This document shows positions 10,258-18,819 of a stretch of DNA of 64,000 nt, one piece after another. Numbering within the stretch: the first letter of the stretch is position 1; every line of letters starts with the position of its first letter. The position numbers and the translations under genes were made by a program. Below the pieces are notes generated by a model. It was not told where the DNA came from, did not search any database, and saw only the letters and a list, made by a program, of their open reading frames with translations. Origin of the DNA: Rebecca billardiae RCC1528 (lineage: Eukaryota; Haptophyta); assembly GCA_965240325.2 (NCBI GenBank), contig OZ251228.1, positions 1,550,001 to 1,614,000 of the forward strand, written 5' to 3'.

Positions 10258-11595
10258 TTATGACTCATCACATCCTCCAGCCTTGTCGAGCAGCCGAATG
10301 AGCGAAGAGTCATCAGGCAGCCGCAAGTCGAGCGCTCGCATCGTGCGCAGCATATCCTCCGGTGGTGGCGCACACACGACCAGTCGGGGGCTGGCGCTGT
10401 TGCAGGGCTCGTCGTTCGGCTCAGCGGCCGGCGAGACGCCCCCTGCGTGCACGGGCCGATCGCACTCCAGGCGCCAGGCGTGCAGCGCGTGCCGATCCAG
10501 CAGCTTGCTCTGCACTCCGTACACGTCGTCAGCGAGCAGTGGCAGCCCGGCATGCGCCGCGTGGATTCGGATCTGGTGTGTGCGGCCGGTGAGTGGCCGG
10601 GCCATCAGCAGCGCCGTGCACCCGCTCACGTCGAGCACGCAGAAGCGCGTGATGGCCTCCTTGCCGTCCGCATGCACGGCGTGACGCGAGCGGTCGGCAC
10701 GCGCGATGCCCTCGCGCACGTCGAACCACTGGCTGGCGCCGTCGCGGCGCGCGGCCACAGCCTCGAGCGCAGCGGCCGCGGCATCGCCCGCCCGCGACTG
10801 CTCGGCTGGCGCGACTTGGCACAGCGCGAGGTACGTCTTGCAGACGGTGCCGGGCTTCCTGAACTGCTCGGCCAGCTCGATCGACGCGTCGCGCCGCTTG
10901 GCGAAGATGGCCACGCCGCTCGTGTTGTAGTCGAGGCGGTGCACCACAAACGGGCCCTGCACGCTCGAAGTGTCCGCAGCCGAGCCCGCCGACGCCTCGA
11001 CGTGGTGGCGCGCGCGGTTGACGAGCGCGCCACCGCGGTGGCGGTTACGGGGCGTCATGGGCACCCTTGGCGGCTTGGCCACGGCCAGCACGGCGTCATC
11101 CTCGTACAGCACGCGCACGCCCGCCGCGTCCGGGACGGCCGGCAGCGCCTGCAGGACGATCTGGACGATCTCGGCGACGCGGTACGGCTCCAGATCGACC
11201 AGCGCGCCGATCTGCTCGACCGACGCCTGCGCCGCGCCGTCGAAGCCGAAGCGGTGCCGCATGATGCGGGCCTCGACGGTCTCCGCGCCGTATCGCTGCC
11301 GGATGTGCTCCCAGACGCCCTGCGCGTCCTCCGCCCACGTGGCGGGATCGAGCACATCCGGACAGCACCGCGCCATGTGGCGGCGCCAGTTCTTCATGCG
11401 CGTGCCACACGCGGGGCAGCTGGTCTCCTCGCCCATCCGGCTGCGGCTTGCGACGCTGGCATCCCACACGGGTGGCTTGCCCGCCTGCTGCGCCGATGTG
11501 ATCATGCTCCGCGCGCCCGAGGCGGTGCACCGGTGGTGCGGCGCGGTGAGCACGTGCGCCACGCGCACGAGCATCTGCAACGCAAGTGGGCACAT
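10258..11595 (-). CDS. RluA-type RNA pseudouridine synthase
   Basis: A single-exon 445-residue protein from the ATG at 11595. Pseudouridine synthases of this class isomerise uridines in rRNA, tRNA or mRNA. The catalytic motif HRLDYNTSG has its nucleophilic aspartate at Asp222, and the downstream motif RPLTGRTHQIRIHAAHAG is the second family signature. An N-terminal extension carries a CPAC...H...CC cluster (CPACGTRMKNWRRHMARCC) that could form a small zinc site. The extreme N-terminus is weakly hydrophobic with basic residues, so organelle targeting is possible but unproven. The substrate is unknown. It lies just downstream of the PET117-like gene on the same strand, with its ATG only 5 nt past that stop codon. 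Confidence 0.88.
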   Translation of the reverse strand: MCPLALQMLVRVAHVLTAPHHRCTASGARSMITSAQQAGKPPVWDASVASRSRMGEETSCPACGTRMKNWRRHMARCCPDVLDPATWAEDAQGVWEHIRQRYGAETVEARIMRHRFGFDGAAQASVEQIGALVDLEPYRVAEIVQIVLQALPAVPDAAGVRVLYEDDAVLAVAKPPRVPMTPRNRHRGGALVNRARHHVEASAGSAADTSSVQGPFVVHRLDYNTSGVAIFAKRRDASIELAEQFRKPGTVCKTYLALCQVAPAEQSRAGDAAAAALEAVAARRDGASQWFDVREGIARADRSRHAVHADGKEAITRFCVLDVSGCTALLMARPLTGRTHQIRIHAAHAGLPLLADDVYGVQSKLLDRHALHAWRLECDRPVHAGGVSPAAEPNDEPCNSASPRLVVCAPPPEDMLRTMRALDLRLPDDSSLIRLLDKAGGCDES

Positions 11596-11600
11596 CGTGC

Positions 11601-11741
11601 TCACTGATTCCCACTTGCAATGTCACGCAGAACGGCCTCGCGCATGCGCTCGCGCTCGGCTGCTTGCGAGTAGTGCACGTACGCGATCGTCGCGACGGTG
11701 AAGGCCGTGCACGCAGCCAGGATCCGATGAGCTGGGCGCAT
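11601..11741 (-). CDS. PET117: PET117-like cytochrome c oxidase assembly factor, very small
   Basis: A 46-residue frame from the ATG at 11741 to a TGA at 11601. PET117 proteins are short single-pass inner mitochondrial membrane factors needed for complex IV assembly, acting with PET191/COA proteins. Here a hydrophobic segment (ILAACTAFTVATIAYVHY) is followed by ERERMREAVLRDI, which matches the family pattern V-H-x2-Q, then R-(L/M)-R-x2-V-(L/I)-R-D-I. The family is usually about 70-110 residues, so this copy lacks the C-terminal helix or has a further exon I did not find. The frame is open upstream to an ATG at 11864, but the anchor normally starts right after the Met. The identification depends on one short motif. 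Confidence 0.65.
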   Translation of the reverse strand: MRPAHRILAACTAFTVATIAYVHYSQAAERERMREAVLRDIASGNQ

Positions 11742-12391
11742 GATCGGCCCGCGCACGCACCGCGTGGCCAGTCCACTCTGCCATTCATTCTCGACGCAGA
11801 TCTTGCTTGCTGCATCAATGGGAAATGGGCAAATGGCAGTGCTTGGTACCGTGCAGAGCAGCATTGCACCGCAAGCTTTGACCCATTGATGATTTTATGA
11901 CCACCACCCGCTCGCTCGCCAGCACTGGTTGGTTTGCTGCGGCCTGCGTGCTGCTGACGACTGCTTTCCAGCAATCTGCTGAGTCTGGATCTCGGCGATC
12001 TCGCGCGCGTCCCCGGAGCAGGCCGCAGCCGCCGCAGGGGCGCTCGCGAGCCACTCCGTGTCACAGAGTGCTCAGCCTCGTACTACTACTAGTGCAGTCT
12101 CGCAGTCACATCACCGCCAGCGCCCGAACAGGCCGAACACCGTATATACACGGGGCACTACACGGCTGCCACTCATCCGAGACTCACCAGTACTCACTCA
12201 CAGTCTCACTATTACTAACTCAGGCTCAGCGGCTGAGCGGCTCAGCCGCTCAGCCGGTGCGCGGCGGCGGCGGCTGACACGTCTCGGCACTGGCGAGTAG
12301 CTACGGCTGATAAAGCGCCAGCTTCAGTGACTCCTGAGCCACTCTGACTGGTGCGCACGTAGCATGCAAGCTAATAATAATCTCTGATGAG
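11742..12391. other. Intergenic region upstream of the PET117-like gene
   Basis: The spacer between the PET117-like start and the OTU gene stop. Around 12223-12258 is a short imperfect palindrome built from GGCTGAGC/GCTCAGCC. No coding region is supported. Confidence 0.35.
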
Positions 12392-14328
12392 CTAGTATCG
12401 TGCTGAGCCGTACCGCCTGCTGGCCGCCGCGCTGCCGCGTGACGCGTACGCCGACAGGGAGGACGACAAGGGTGCCCGCGCCGGGGGCGCGTCGGGTTGC
12501 GGGATCGTCTTCGTGGTGCCGCCCTCGAGCGCGTCGTAGTGCACGCCTGCAGTCACGGGGCCAGGAGCGCAAGGACGGCGCGCCGCGATCAGACGGAAGG
12601 TCCTGGCCCGCTCGATGTGGCGCGGTCATGCCTCGCACAGCGACACGCGCGCGGGGCGCGCGCGAGTGCGCGCAAGACAGCGCACGGGGCGGGCGCGCCG
12701 CGAGACGCACCTCCTCGGTACAGGACGTTCACGGTCACATCCGCGTCGGGGCACACAAACTGGCTGATGCGCTTGAGCGAGTCCGAGCCGCGCAGCGCGC
12801 CCTGCTCGTACACGCTCACGTTGACACGCTTCATCTGCGAGACAGCCGCGAGCTCGATGCCGCCGCCCCACTGCCCGCCCGCAGACATGCGCCGAGCGTA
12901 CGTGCCCACCGCGGTGCCCGAGTCCCACCGGACCCACTCCTTGAGCGGCGTCGACGAGATCTTGGTGTCGGCGTGCGCCTCGATCCACGAGGCGATCTCG
13001 CGGCGGAGCGAGCCAGCGCTCGAGCCGTCGCGCAGCCCGTGGCACAGCGAGTGGAAGAGGCAGTTGCCGTCGCCCGGCTGCGGCCGGATGCGCGCGCCCA
13101 CCAGCACGACCGCGCGCCCGTCCTCGTCGTCGCCGCCTGAGCCGAGCCCGCTCGGCCGGCGCAGCCGCGCGTCCGGGTGGTCGTCGCGCTCGTTCGGGAA
13201 GTGCGGGCAGCGGTTCGTCTGGTGCTTGCCGTCGCACTTGTCGCACTTGAGCACCGCCCCCGAGCCGTCGCCGCCACCCGGCGGCGCGGGCGGAAGGGCG
13301 AGCATACGCTCGCGCGGCGGCCTGCCTGCGGCCGAGTGCGGACTGGACACGCTGGCGCTCGACGACGACGACGTGGCCGACGTGGTGAGCGAAGACGCCG
13401 CCGTGCTGCTCACCTTCGCCGCGTGCGACCCGGCGCCCGACGGCACAGCCGCGCCCAAGCCCAGATCGACGCTGCTGCCGCGGCGGAGCGTGCTGGCGCC
13501 GGGCTGCGGCGGCGCGTGCCGGTCAGGAAGGAGCGAGCGGGGCGCGGCTGAGGAAGGGTCCCGTCGGTCGGCACCTTGCGTGGGCACCGGGTAGCGGTGC
13601 GATGTCGAGTGCGCACTCGACCGCTGGCACCCAACACCGACGGTCCCACCGCCGCCCAGCTCGGCGCCGCCCGGCGCGCTGCGCGCGCCCCAGTCGAGGC
13701 CGGCGCCACTCCCCCTGCGCGAGCCGCTGCCGCCGGAGGCGCCGCCGGAGGCGGCCACGCCACCGGCGCGCGGGGCCTCGCCGGTGCGCCGTCCCACCCG
13801 CGCACTGGAGACACGCGTCTCGCCCACGGCCGACGCGCCGCGCGACCCCGCGCCGGCAGCGCCGCCAATGTTGGCCAGGTGGACGCGCGCCTGGGCCGTC
13901 GCCGGCGTGTAGGCGGGTGGCATGGTGGAAGCCAGCAAGCTCGTCGCCGCTGGCTGGCGGGCGCGCGTGCCAGAGAGCTTGGCTTGCGGCTTGTCGCCCG
14001 CGCTCGAAAAGCTGCCCGACTGCGGCTCGCCAGCTCGTGGCAGCGTGTGCTGCAAATGCTCATTCCGTAAGGTGCCGATGCGGCCGTTGCCCGCCCCGCC
14101 GATGCTTGTAGAGGACGCGCCAAACCGGCTCGACGAGTCCATCTGCGGCCGAGCCGAGGACTGTAACAATATCGCCACGCCTTCGGCCTGCGACCCCGGC
14201 GGCCTGCGTGGTAGGCTGCCATTCCTAGCCGCCTGGCTGCTGCCCAATCGGGCGCCGGATCCACTTCGCGAGCGGCTGCGCGGCACGGGGACGGCTGTTG
14301 GCGCGTACGCGCCGGTGTGCCCGTACAT
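12392..14328 (-). CDS. OTU-family cysteine protease with an N-terminal zinc-knuckle-like motif, two exons
   Basis: Exons 14328-12711 and 12546-12392 join in phase (G|GTGCGT...CTGCAG|GC) to give about 590 residues. OTU enzymes are deubiquitinases. The catalytic stretch PGDGNCLFHSL carries Asp420 and Cys423, followed by WGGGIELAAVS and VSVYEQG. Exon 1 ends at VLYRG and exon 2 supplies GVHYDAL with the catalytic His542, so the intron splits the active site. A C-x2-C-x3-H-x4-C motif (CDKCDGKHQTNRC) just upstream is zinc-knuckle-like. The N-terminal 350 residues are Ser/Ala/Gly-rich and disordered. The start is uncertain: 14328 is the first ATG downstream of the foldback element, and the frame runs on upstream through the element without an obvious domain. 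Confidence 0.85.
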
Positions 14329-14544
14329 GGGCCTCGGTGGCAGCCAAGATGGCCTGCTTTTCTTGGGCGCTTCACCGTCACGACGGTCAGCAGCAGTGAA
14401 GCGCCGCGGGAGTAACCGGGGGAAGTGATGCACCTTGCCTTGCTGGTGCTCACTCGGCCACTCAAGTAGTTCTGTGGGGCGGCCGTCAAGACAGTCCGGC
14501 TGCCGTCCCTGGAATCTCTCGATCGCTCGGCAGCTTGACGAACT

Positions 14545-15671
14545 ACAGAACCAAGGGGAGTCAGGGTACAGCACGTCCAGTTGGGCTGCAGCTGGAGCTT
14601 GGGTCCAAAAGCTTCCCGCGGCGCAGCGGCACTCGCCGCCGCCGCCGCCGTCGAGGGGCGGTTGTGGCGCGCACGGCGTGAGCCGCTGCGGGCGCTGAGG
14701 TGCGCGCGACGGCGGCGCGCCCGGCGGCGCTGCTGTAGGAGGCCACTGCCCTCCTCTCTGCCCCGCGCGCTTCGCTCGTCGTCGCCGTCTCCGCGCCTGC
14801 GACTCAGCGCGCACGCGAGCGCGGCACCGCCCGGCCGCCGGGGCAATCTCAGCCGTGACTGCGCATGTGCGTCGCGACCTGGTCGGCCCAGCGCGCGAGG
14901 CGCGTGTGGGCGAGGTAGGGCCAGTATGGGCGCGCGCCATGCCGCCTCGACCTTGCGCCGGTGGGCATGTCGCGGGCCTTGCACCTCTGTCGACAACGTT
15001 GACAAACATGTGGCACCCAAGCGCAGACGTCAGTGTGCACGATCGAGGCAGTAGGCGTACAGACGCCATAGTTGCAGAGCCTTTTGTGATCGTTCGAAAC
15101 ATACATCGTCAGTGGCTCTCGTCCAGGTCGTCTGCGCGCGGAACTGACGTTTTGACTGAGTGCCTCGAAATCGCCTCGACGATGGCCCGTGCATTGCTTG
15201 AACACAGTCCAAGCGGCCAACCAGACACGCGTGCTCAGTCTCCTGATGTACGCTCTGATGGTTACTAGAGGCGGCATGGCGCGCGCCCATACTGGCCCTA
15301 CCTCGCCCACACGCGCCTCGCGCGCTGGGCCGACCAGGTCGCGACGCACATGCGCAGTCACGGCTGAGATTGCCCCGGCGGCCGGGCGGTGCGGCGCTCG
15401 CGTGCGCGCTGAGTCGCAGGCGCGGAGACGGCGACGACGAGCGAAGCGCGCGGGGCAGAGAGGAGGGCAGAGGCCTCCTACAGCAGCGCCGCCGGGCGCG
15501 CCGCCGTCGCGCGCACCTCAGCGCCCGCAGTGGCTCACGCCGTGCGCGCCACAACCGCCCCTCGACGGCGGCGGCGGCGGCGAGTGCCGCTGCGCCGCGG
15601 GAAGCTTTTGGACCCAAGCTCCAGCTGCAGCCCAACTGGACGTGCTGTACCCTGACTCCCCTTGACAGAAC
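14545..15671. mobile_element. Foldback element: 397-bp inverted arms, 319-bp loop, 7-bp target duplication
   Basis: Arms at 14552-14948 and 15268-15664 are inverted copies of equal length. Read base by base they differ at three positions (about 99.2% identity). The element is flanked directly on both sides by ACAGAAC (14545-14551 and 15665-15671), a perfect 7-bp direct repeat consistent with a target-site duplication. The 319-bp centre has no convincing coding sequence, so the element is non-autonomous. The arm termini read CAAGGGGAGTCAGGG. A foldback or long-TIR (Mutator-like or other) class is plausible; a 7-bp duplication does not pin down a superfamily. It sits between the divergent OTU and TLC genes, 87 bp from the TLC start codon. 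Confidence 0.88.
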
Positions 15672-15750
15672 AGAGGTCCGGACGCGCTGCGGCGAGCGTC
15701 TCGGTGGTCCAGTCAGCACGGGAGGCTGCCGCCAATCCGCTGCCTGCCTC

Positions 15751-16571
15751 ATGCGCAACTTGGTCGAGACGCGTGCAGCCCCGGGGCTTGACGCGGACCA
15801 GTGGTACGAGATCGGTTACGATGCGCTCATCACGACGGCAGTCATGACGGCAGCACTAGTTCCCGCCCTGGTCCTCGAACGAGGTGCGCATGCGCGCCGC
15901 ACGCGCGCCGCGCGCCGAACATATTGAGCTCTTACCATCCCGCTGTGGATGTGCGCCGCTTGCCCGCGGCCGTACGCGCAGCCAAGCGCGTGGATAACAA
16001 GGCAGTATCATATGCCATGTCTCTCGCCTGCTCGTTTGCCATGACTGTCTCGGGCGCGTGCACGGCCGTGCCAACGTTTGCGGGGCACGGGTTTGACATC
16101 ATTGAGATGCTCGTCGACTCGCGCTTCGACCGCTTCATGCTGACTTTTTTCAGCACCTACCTGGTGCTCGACCTGGTCTACGGGGTGGCCTTGTACCGGA
16201 GGCAGATTGATATGCTCACCGGCTGGGTGCACCACGCCGCCTACCTCTGGCTGATGGCGTACCTGCACTGGTACCACATCCCGCGCGGTTTCTCGCTCTT
16301 CCTGATCGAGGAGCTGCCGACCAGCCTGCTCGCGCTCGGCAACGTCGCTCGCGGGTGGCGGACAAATATCCTGTTTGGTGCCTCATTCGCCTCCACCCGT
16401 CTGTTGTGGCACGGGATGCTCCTCATCAAGTTTTGGAATGCGAGATCTCGCACGGATCTGACACTTTGGCCACCGATTGCGGTGACGATGGCGCTACACG
16501 TGCACTGGTTTTCGGGGTTCGTCGCACAGCAGCTGCGCCGCGCTCGTCGCTCGGCGAGAGCTCGGGCGTGA
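15751..16571 (+). CDS. TLC-domain (TRAM-LAG1-CLN8) multi-pass membrane protein, two exons
   Basis: Exons 15751-15883 and 15982-16571 (CGAG|GTGCGC...GCGCAG|CC) join in phase to give 240 residues. TLC proteins are ER/Golgi or plasma-membrane proteins tied to lipid sensing, ceramide synthesis or lipid trafficking. Several helices are visible: TTAVMTAALVPALVLER in exon 1, then MLTFFSTYLVLDLVYGVALY, a helix containing the family HH pair (GWVHHAAYLW, His128-His129) and later helices to the C-terminus. Size and the single-domain layout resemble TMEM56/TLCD-type proteins rather than ceramide synthases, since no Lag1p motif with a homeobox-like leader is present. The upstream region contains the foldback element. 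Confidence 0.78.
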
Positions 16572-17610
16572 GCGAAGCGCCCTGAGTGGGAGCCGCGCCG
16601 GAGGTCCTACGCTCAGATTGGTCTCGTCTGCGTCACACCGACGAGGCCAGCTCAGTATGGCACTCGGAGCGAGTGTACCTCGGCCTGCCTCGGGGAATCT
16701 GATCACTGACGGCCAGGCCGCGCTGAGCGGTGACCGGCGTGATCACTGACACTGCTGACCACAGATCTGACGATGCTGCAGTCTCTGAGACTGAGATCAG
16801 CACCAGGCGACACGCCGACACGGCGCCGCTCTGATGACAGATGAGCGGGACTACTCCGGCCTCCGGGGCTCCGGGCGCACTCTGCGGGCACTCGTCTGCG
16901 CAGCTCTAGCAGGCGGCCGATCGCGTCTGGGCCGCCTGGCGTCGCCGACGTCACTGTCAGTCAACGGTGATCGTCAGGCAGAATCCGAGCAGGAGACCCG
17001 CATCAGCAGAATCCGATGAGCAGGATTAGACCCGCGTCGTCCTACCTCAGCATGTCGTCGTTAAATCCGATAGACGAATGCGGAATCGGGAATGTATAAT
17101 AATAAGCGATCCCGGGTATCGTCGACATCCAGTGTGATAGATCAGTGATATATATATAGCGCTGCTGCTATGCATAGCTTATATATGACTTATTTCTTGT
17201 GAGCAATATAATAATAGTTACAACTTTAATTCAGGGCTGGGCCTCGTGTCCCTCATTCAAGGACAAGGAGTATGATGACTCGGATCATCACGCCCACGGA
17301 TATAGTATTCAGTATGGTGCCCATCTAATGGCAGCCTGGCAGGCATGGCAGCTAAGCCGCCACGGGCCCGCGTGAGATTGAGACGACGACGAATGGCGCC
17401 ACGAGTCGCGGATCGAGTCAGGAGTGAGACTGGCAGGAGTGAGACTCTGCTGCTGATAGGCACTCCGCCCATCAGCACCTAGGGCCCCTCTGCTGATGGG
17501 CGGAGTGCAGGAGTGCCCGCCGAGTGGCACTGGGGATCAGACAAAGAGTAGCGCGGGGGCCGCGGCTGGCAGGAGCGGGCGTCCGCTGTGCGCTGTCGTG
17601 GTGCTCATCG
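16572..17610. other. Convergent intergenic region
   Basis: The spacer between the TLC gene stop and the sulfotransferase stop. It is AT-richer in its middle and contains a perfect 18-bp hairpin (separate entry). No gene is supported. Confidence 0.4.
17460..17508. repeat. Perfect 18-bp inverted repeat with 13-nt loop
   Basis: GCACTCCGCCCATCAGCA at 17460-17477 is exactly complementary to 17491-17508 across a 13-nt spacer. It lies about 100 bp beyond the stop codon of the sulfotransferase gene, so it could fold in that 3' untranslated region, or be a tiny foldback remnant. Confidence 0.85.
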
Positions 17611-18561
17611 TCATCCGAGCGCTTCGTGATGCGTCGTAGTAGCCGCGCACGGAAGCGGGCAGCGTAAGCGCAGCTCCCGCCGACGGCGCAGCGGGCACGC
17701 GCCCGACTGATCGACACCATACTTACGCACATCGCTCCAGAATCTCGCCAGGGCAAACTTGTACAAGGGGCCGTCCAACTCTGAGTCCATGGGCAGCCCA
17801 CTCAGGTCGTCGTTTACCACTGCGCGGGCCTCCGCGGAGCGCTCAACCTGCCCACCACGACCGGCGGTGGACGTGGGGCGCATGTTCTTGAGCTGCGCCC
17901 GCGTGACAAAGGCTAGGCCTGTCGTGAGCTTGTTGAACAAGCAGATGCTGAGCTGCCACTCGCGCTGAATCCCAACGAATCGGAAGCGCGACACGCGGGC
18001 CATGGCTGTACGCGTGGCGGCTTGCCGCTGCCCAAGGGTCGCATTCGCAAACACCGCCGACATGCACCCAAAGCCGAGGACCATGGCCACCTGGCAGCCG
18101 ACAAACGGGCCGAGGACTCGGTCCGGCGGCTGGCCCTGGGCTGCGGCAGCCTTGACGCGCGCTTCCTGCGATGCCGTCCATCCCCAGTCGGATCCGCAGC
18201 AGCGAGGCTGGACAGCGAGCCATCGGTATGCCGACAGCAGCCGCTCCTCTGGCTGCCGGAACATTGCACCAACGAGCTCTGCGTCCGCAGCGCGTCGCAG
18301 GGGGACGTGGTTGTCCTCGACAGCGTCCTTGGCGTACTCTCGGCCTCCAAACATGCCCACCGAGGCGCAGAAGCTCGTGCCCGCCTTCGGAAAGTGCAGA
18401 AACTCGGTCGGCCGCACCCCTTGCGGGCAGGGATTGGCGCCGCACGTGGCAATATGCGACGCATTCGACGCGAGGCAGCCAATGCGCACAGCGTCCGCGA
18501 CCTGCTCACGAACAAAGCACAGAGAGACCAGCAGCGCGATCCAGACCGTCGACGACCTCAT
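17611..18561 (-). CDS. Sulfotransferase-like type II membrane or secreted protein
   Basis: A single-exon 316-residue protein from the ATG at 18561. A hydrophobic segment (SSTVWIALLVSLCFV) directly after the start acts as signal peptide or signal anchor, so the enzyme should face the Golgi lumen. FLHFPKAGTSFC (Lys59) matches the PAPS 5'-phosphosulfate-binding loop of Golgi carbohydrate sulfotransferases, and FRQPEERLLSAYRW at about 100-113 matches the 3'-phosphate-binding element with its RxxSxY pattern. Several cysteines near the N-terminus could form disulfides. The acceptor is unknown; polysaccharide or glycoprotein sulfation is the usual role in algae. It is divergent from NBS1 with a 258-bp gap. 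Confidence 0.75.
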   Translation of the reverse strand: MRSSTVWIALLVSLCFVREQVADAVRIGCLASNASHIATCGANPCPQGVRPTEFLHFPKAGTSFCASVGMFGGREYAKDAVEDNHVPLRRAADAELVGAMFRQPEERLLSAYRWLAVQPRCCGSDWGWTASQEARVKAAAAQGQPPDRVLGPFVGCQVAMVLGFGCMSAVFANATLGQRQAATRTAMARVSRFRFVGIQREWQLSICLFNKLTTGLAFVTRAQLKNMRPTSTAGRGGQVERSAEARAVVNDDLSGLPMDSELDGPLYKFALARFWSDVRKYGVDQSGACPLRRRRELRLRCPLPCAATTTHHEALG

Positions 18562-18819
18562 GATCGAGCCACGCCGACGGGCCGATCGCACCAGCAAAGT
18601 CCCGCCCAGTACCCCGCAGAGAAAGCCGCGTGCCCGCGTTCCATCCGCCCCGGCGCGGCGGTGCGTCCCGCGGCGGCGCGGCGTGCTGGCCGCTCCCGCG
18701 CGTTTACTTGTACTCAGGAGGGAGTCGCCGTTGGCCAGCCGCGCCTTGCCGACCCGCCGCCGCCGCGGCGCGCACGCCCGCGGTGCTCGTGCCGCCGTCG
18801 AGCAGTAGTTCCTGTGCCG
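18562..18819. promoter_or_regulatory. Shared divergent upstream region, sulfotransferase/NBS1
   Basis: 258 bp between the two start codons. A bidirectional promoter is inferred from geometry; no motif is identified. Confidence 0.4.

Noticed and set aside
12589-15102. 837-codon reading of the OTU protein extending through the foldback element
   Set aside because: The extension is arm sequence of a recent insertion and its flank with no conserved domain; the ATG at 14328 is preferred, though an upstream start is not excluded.
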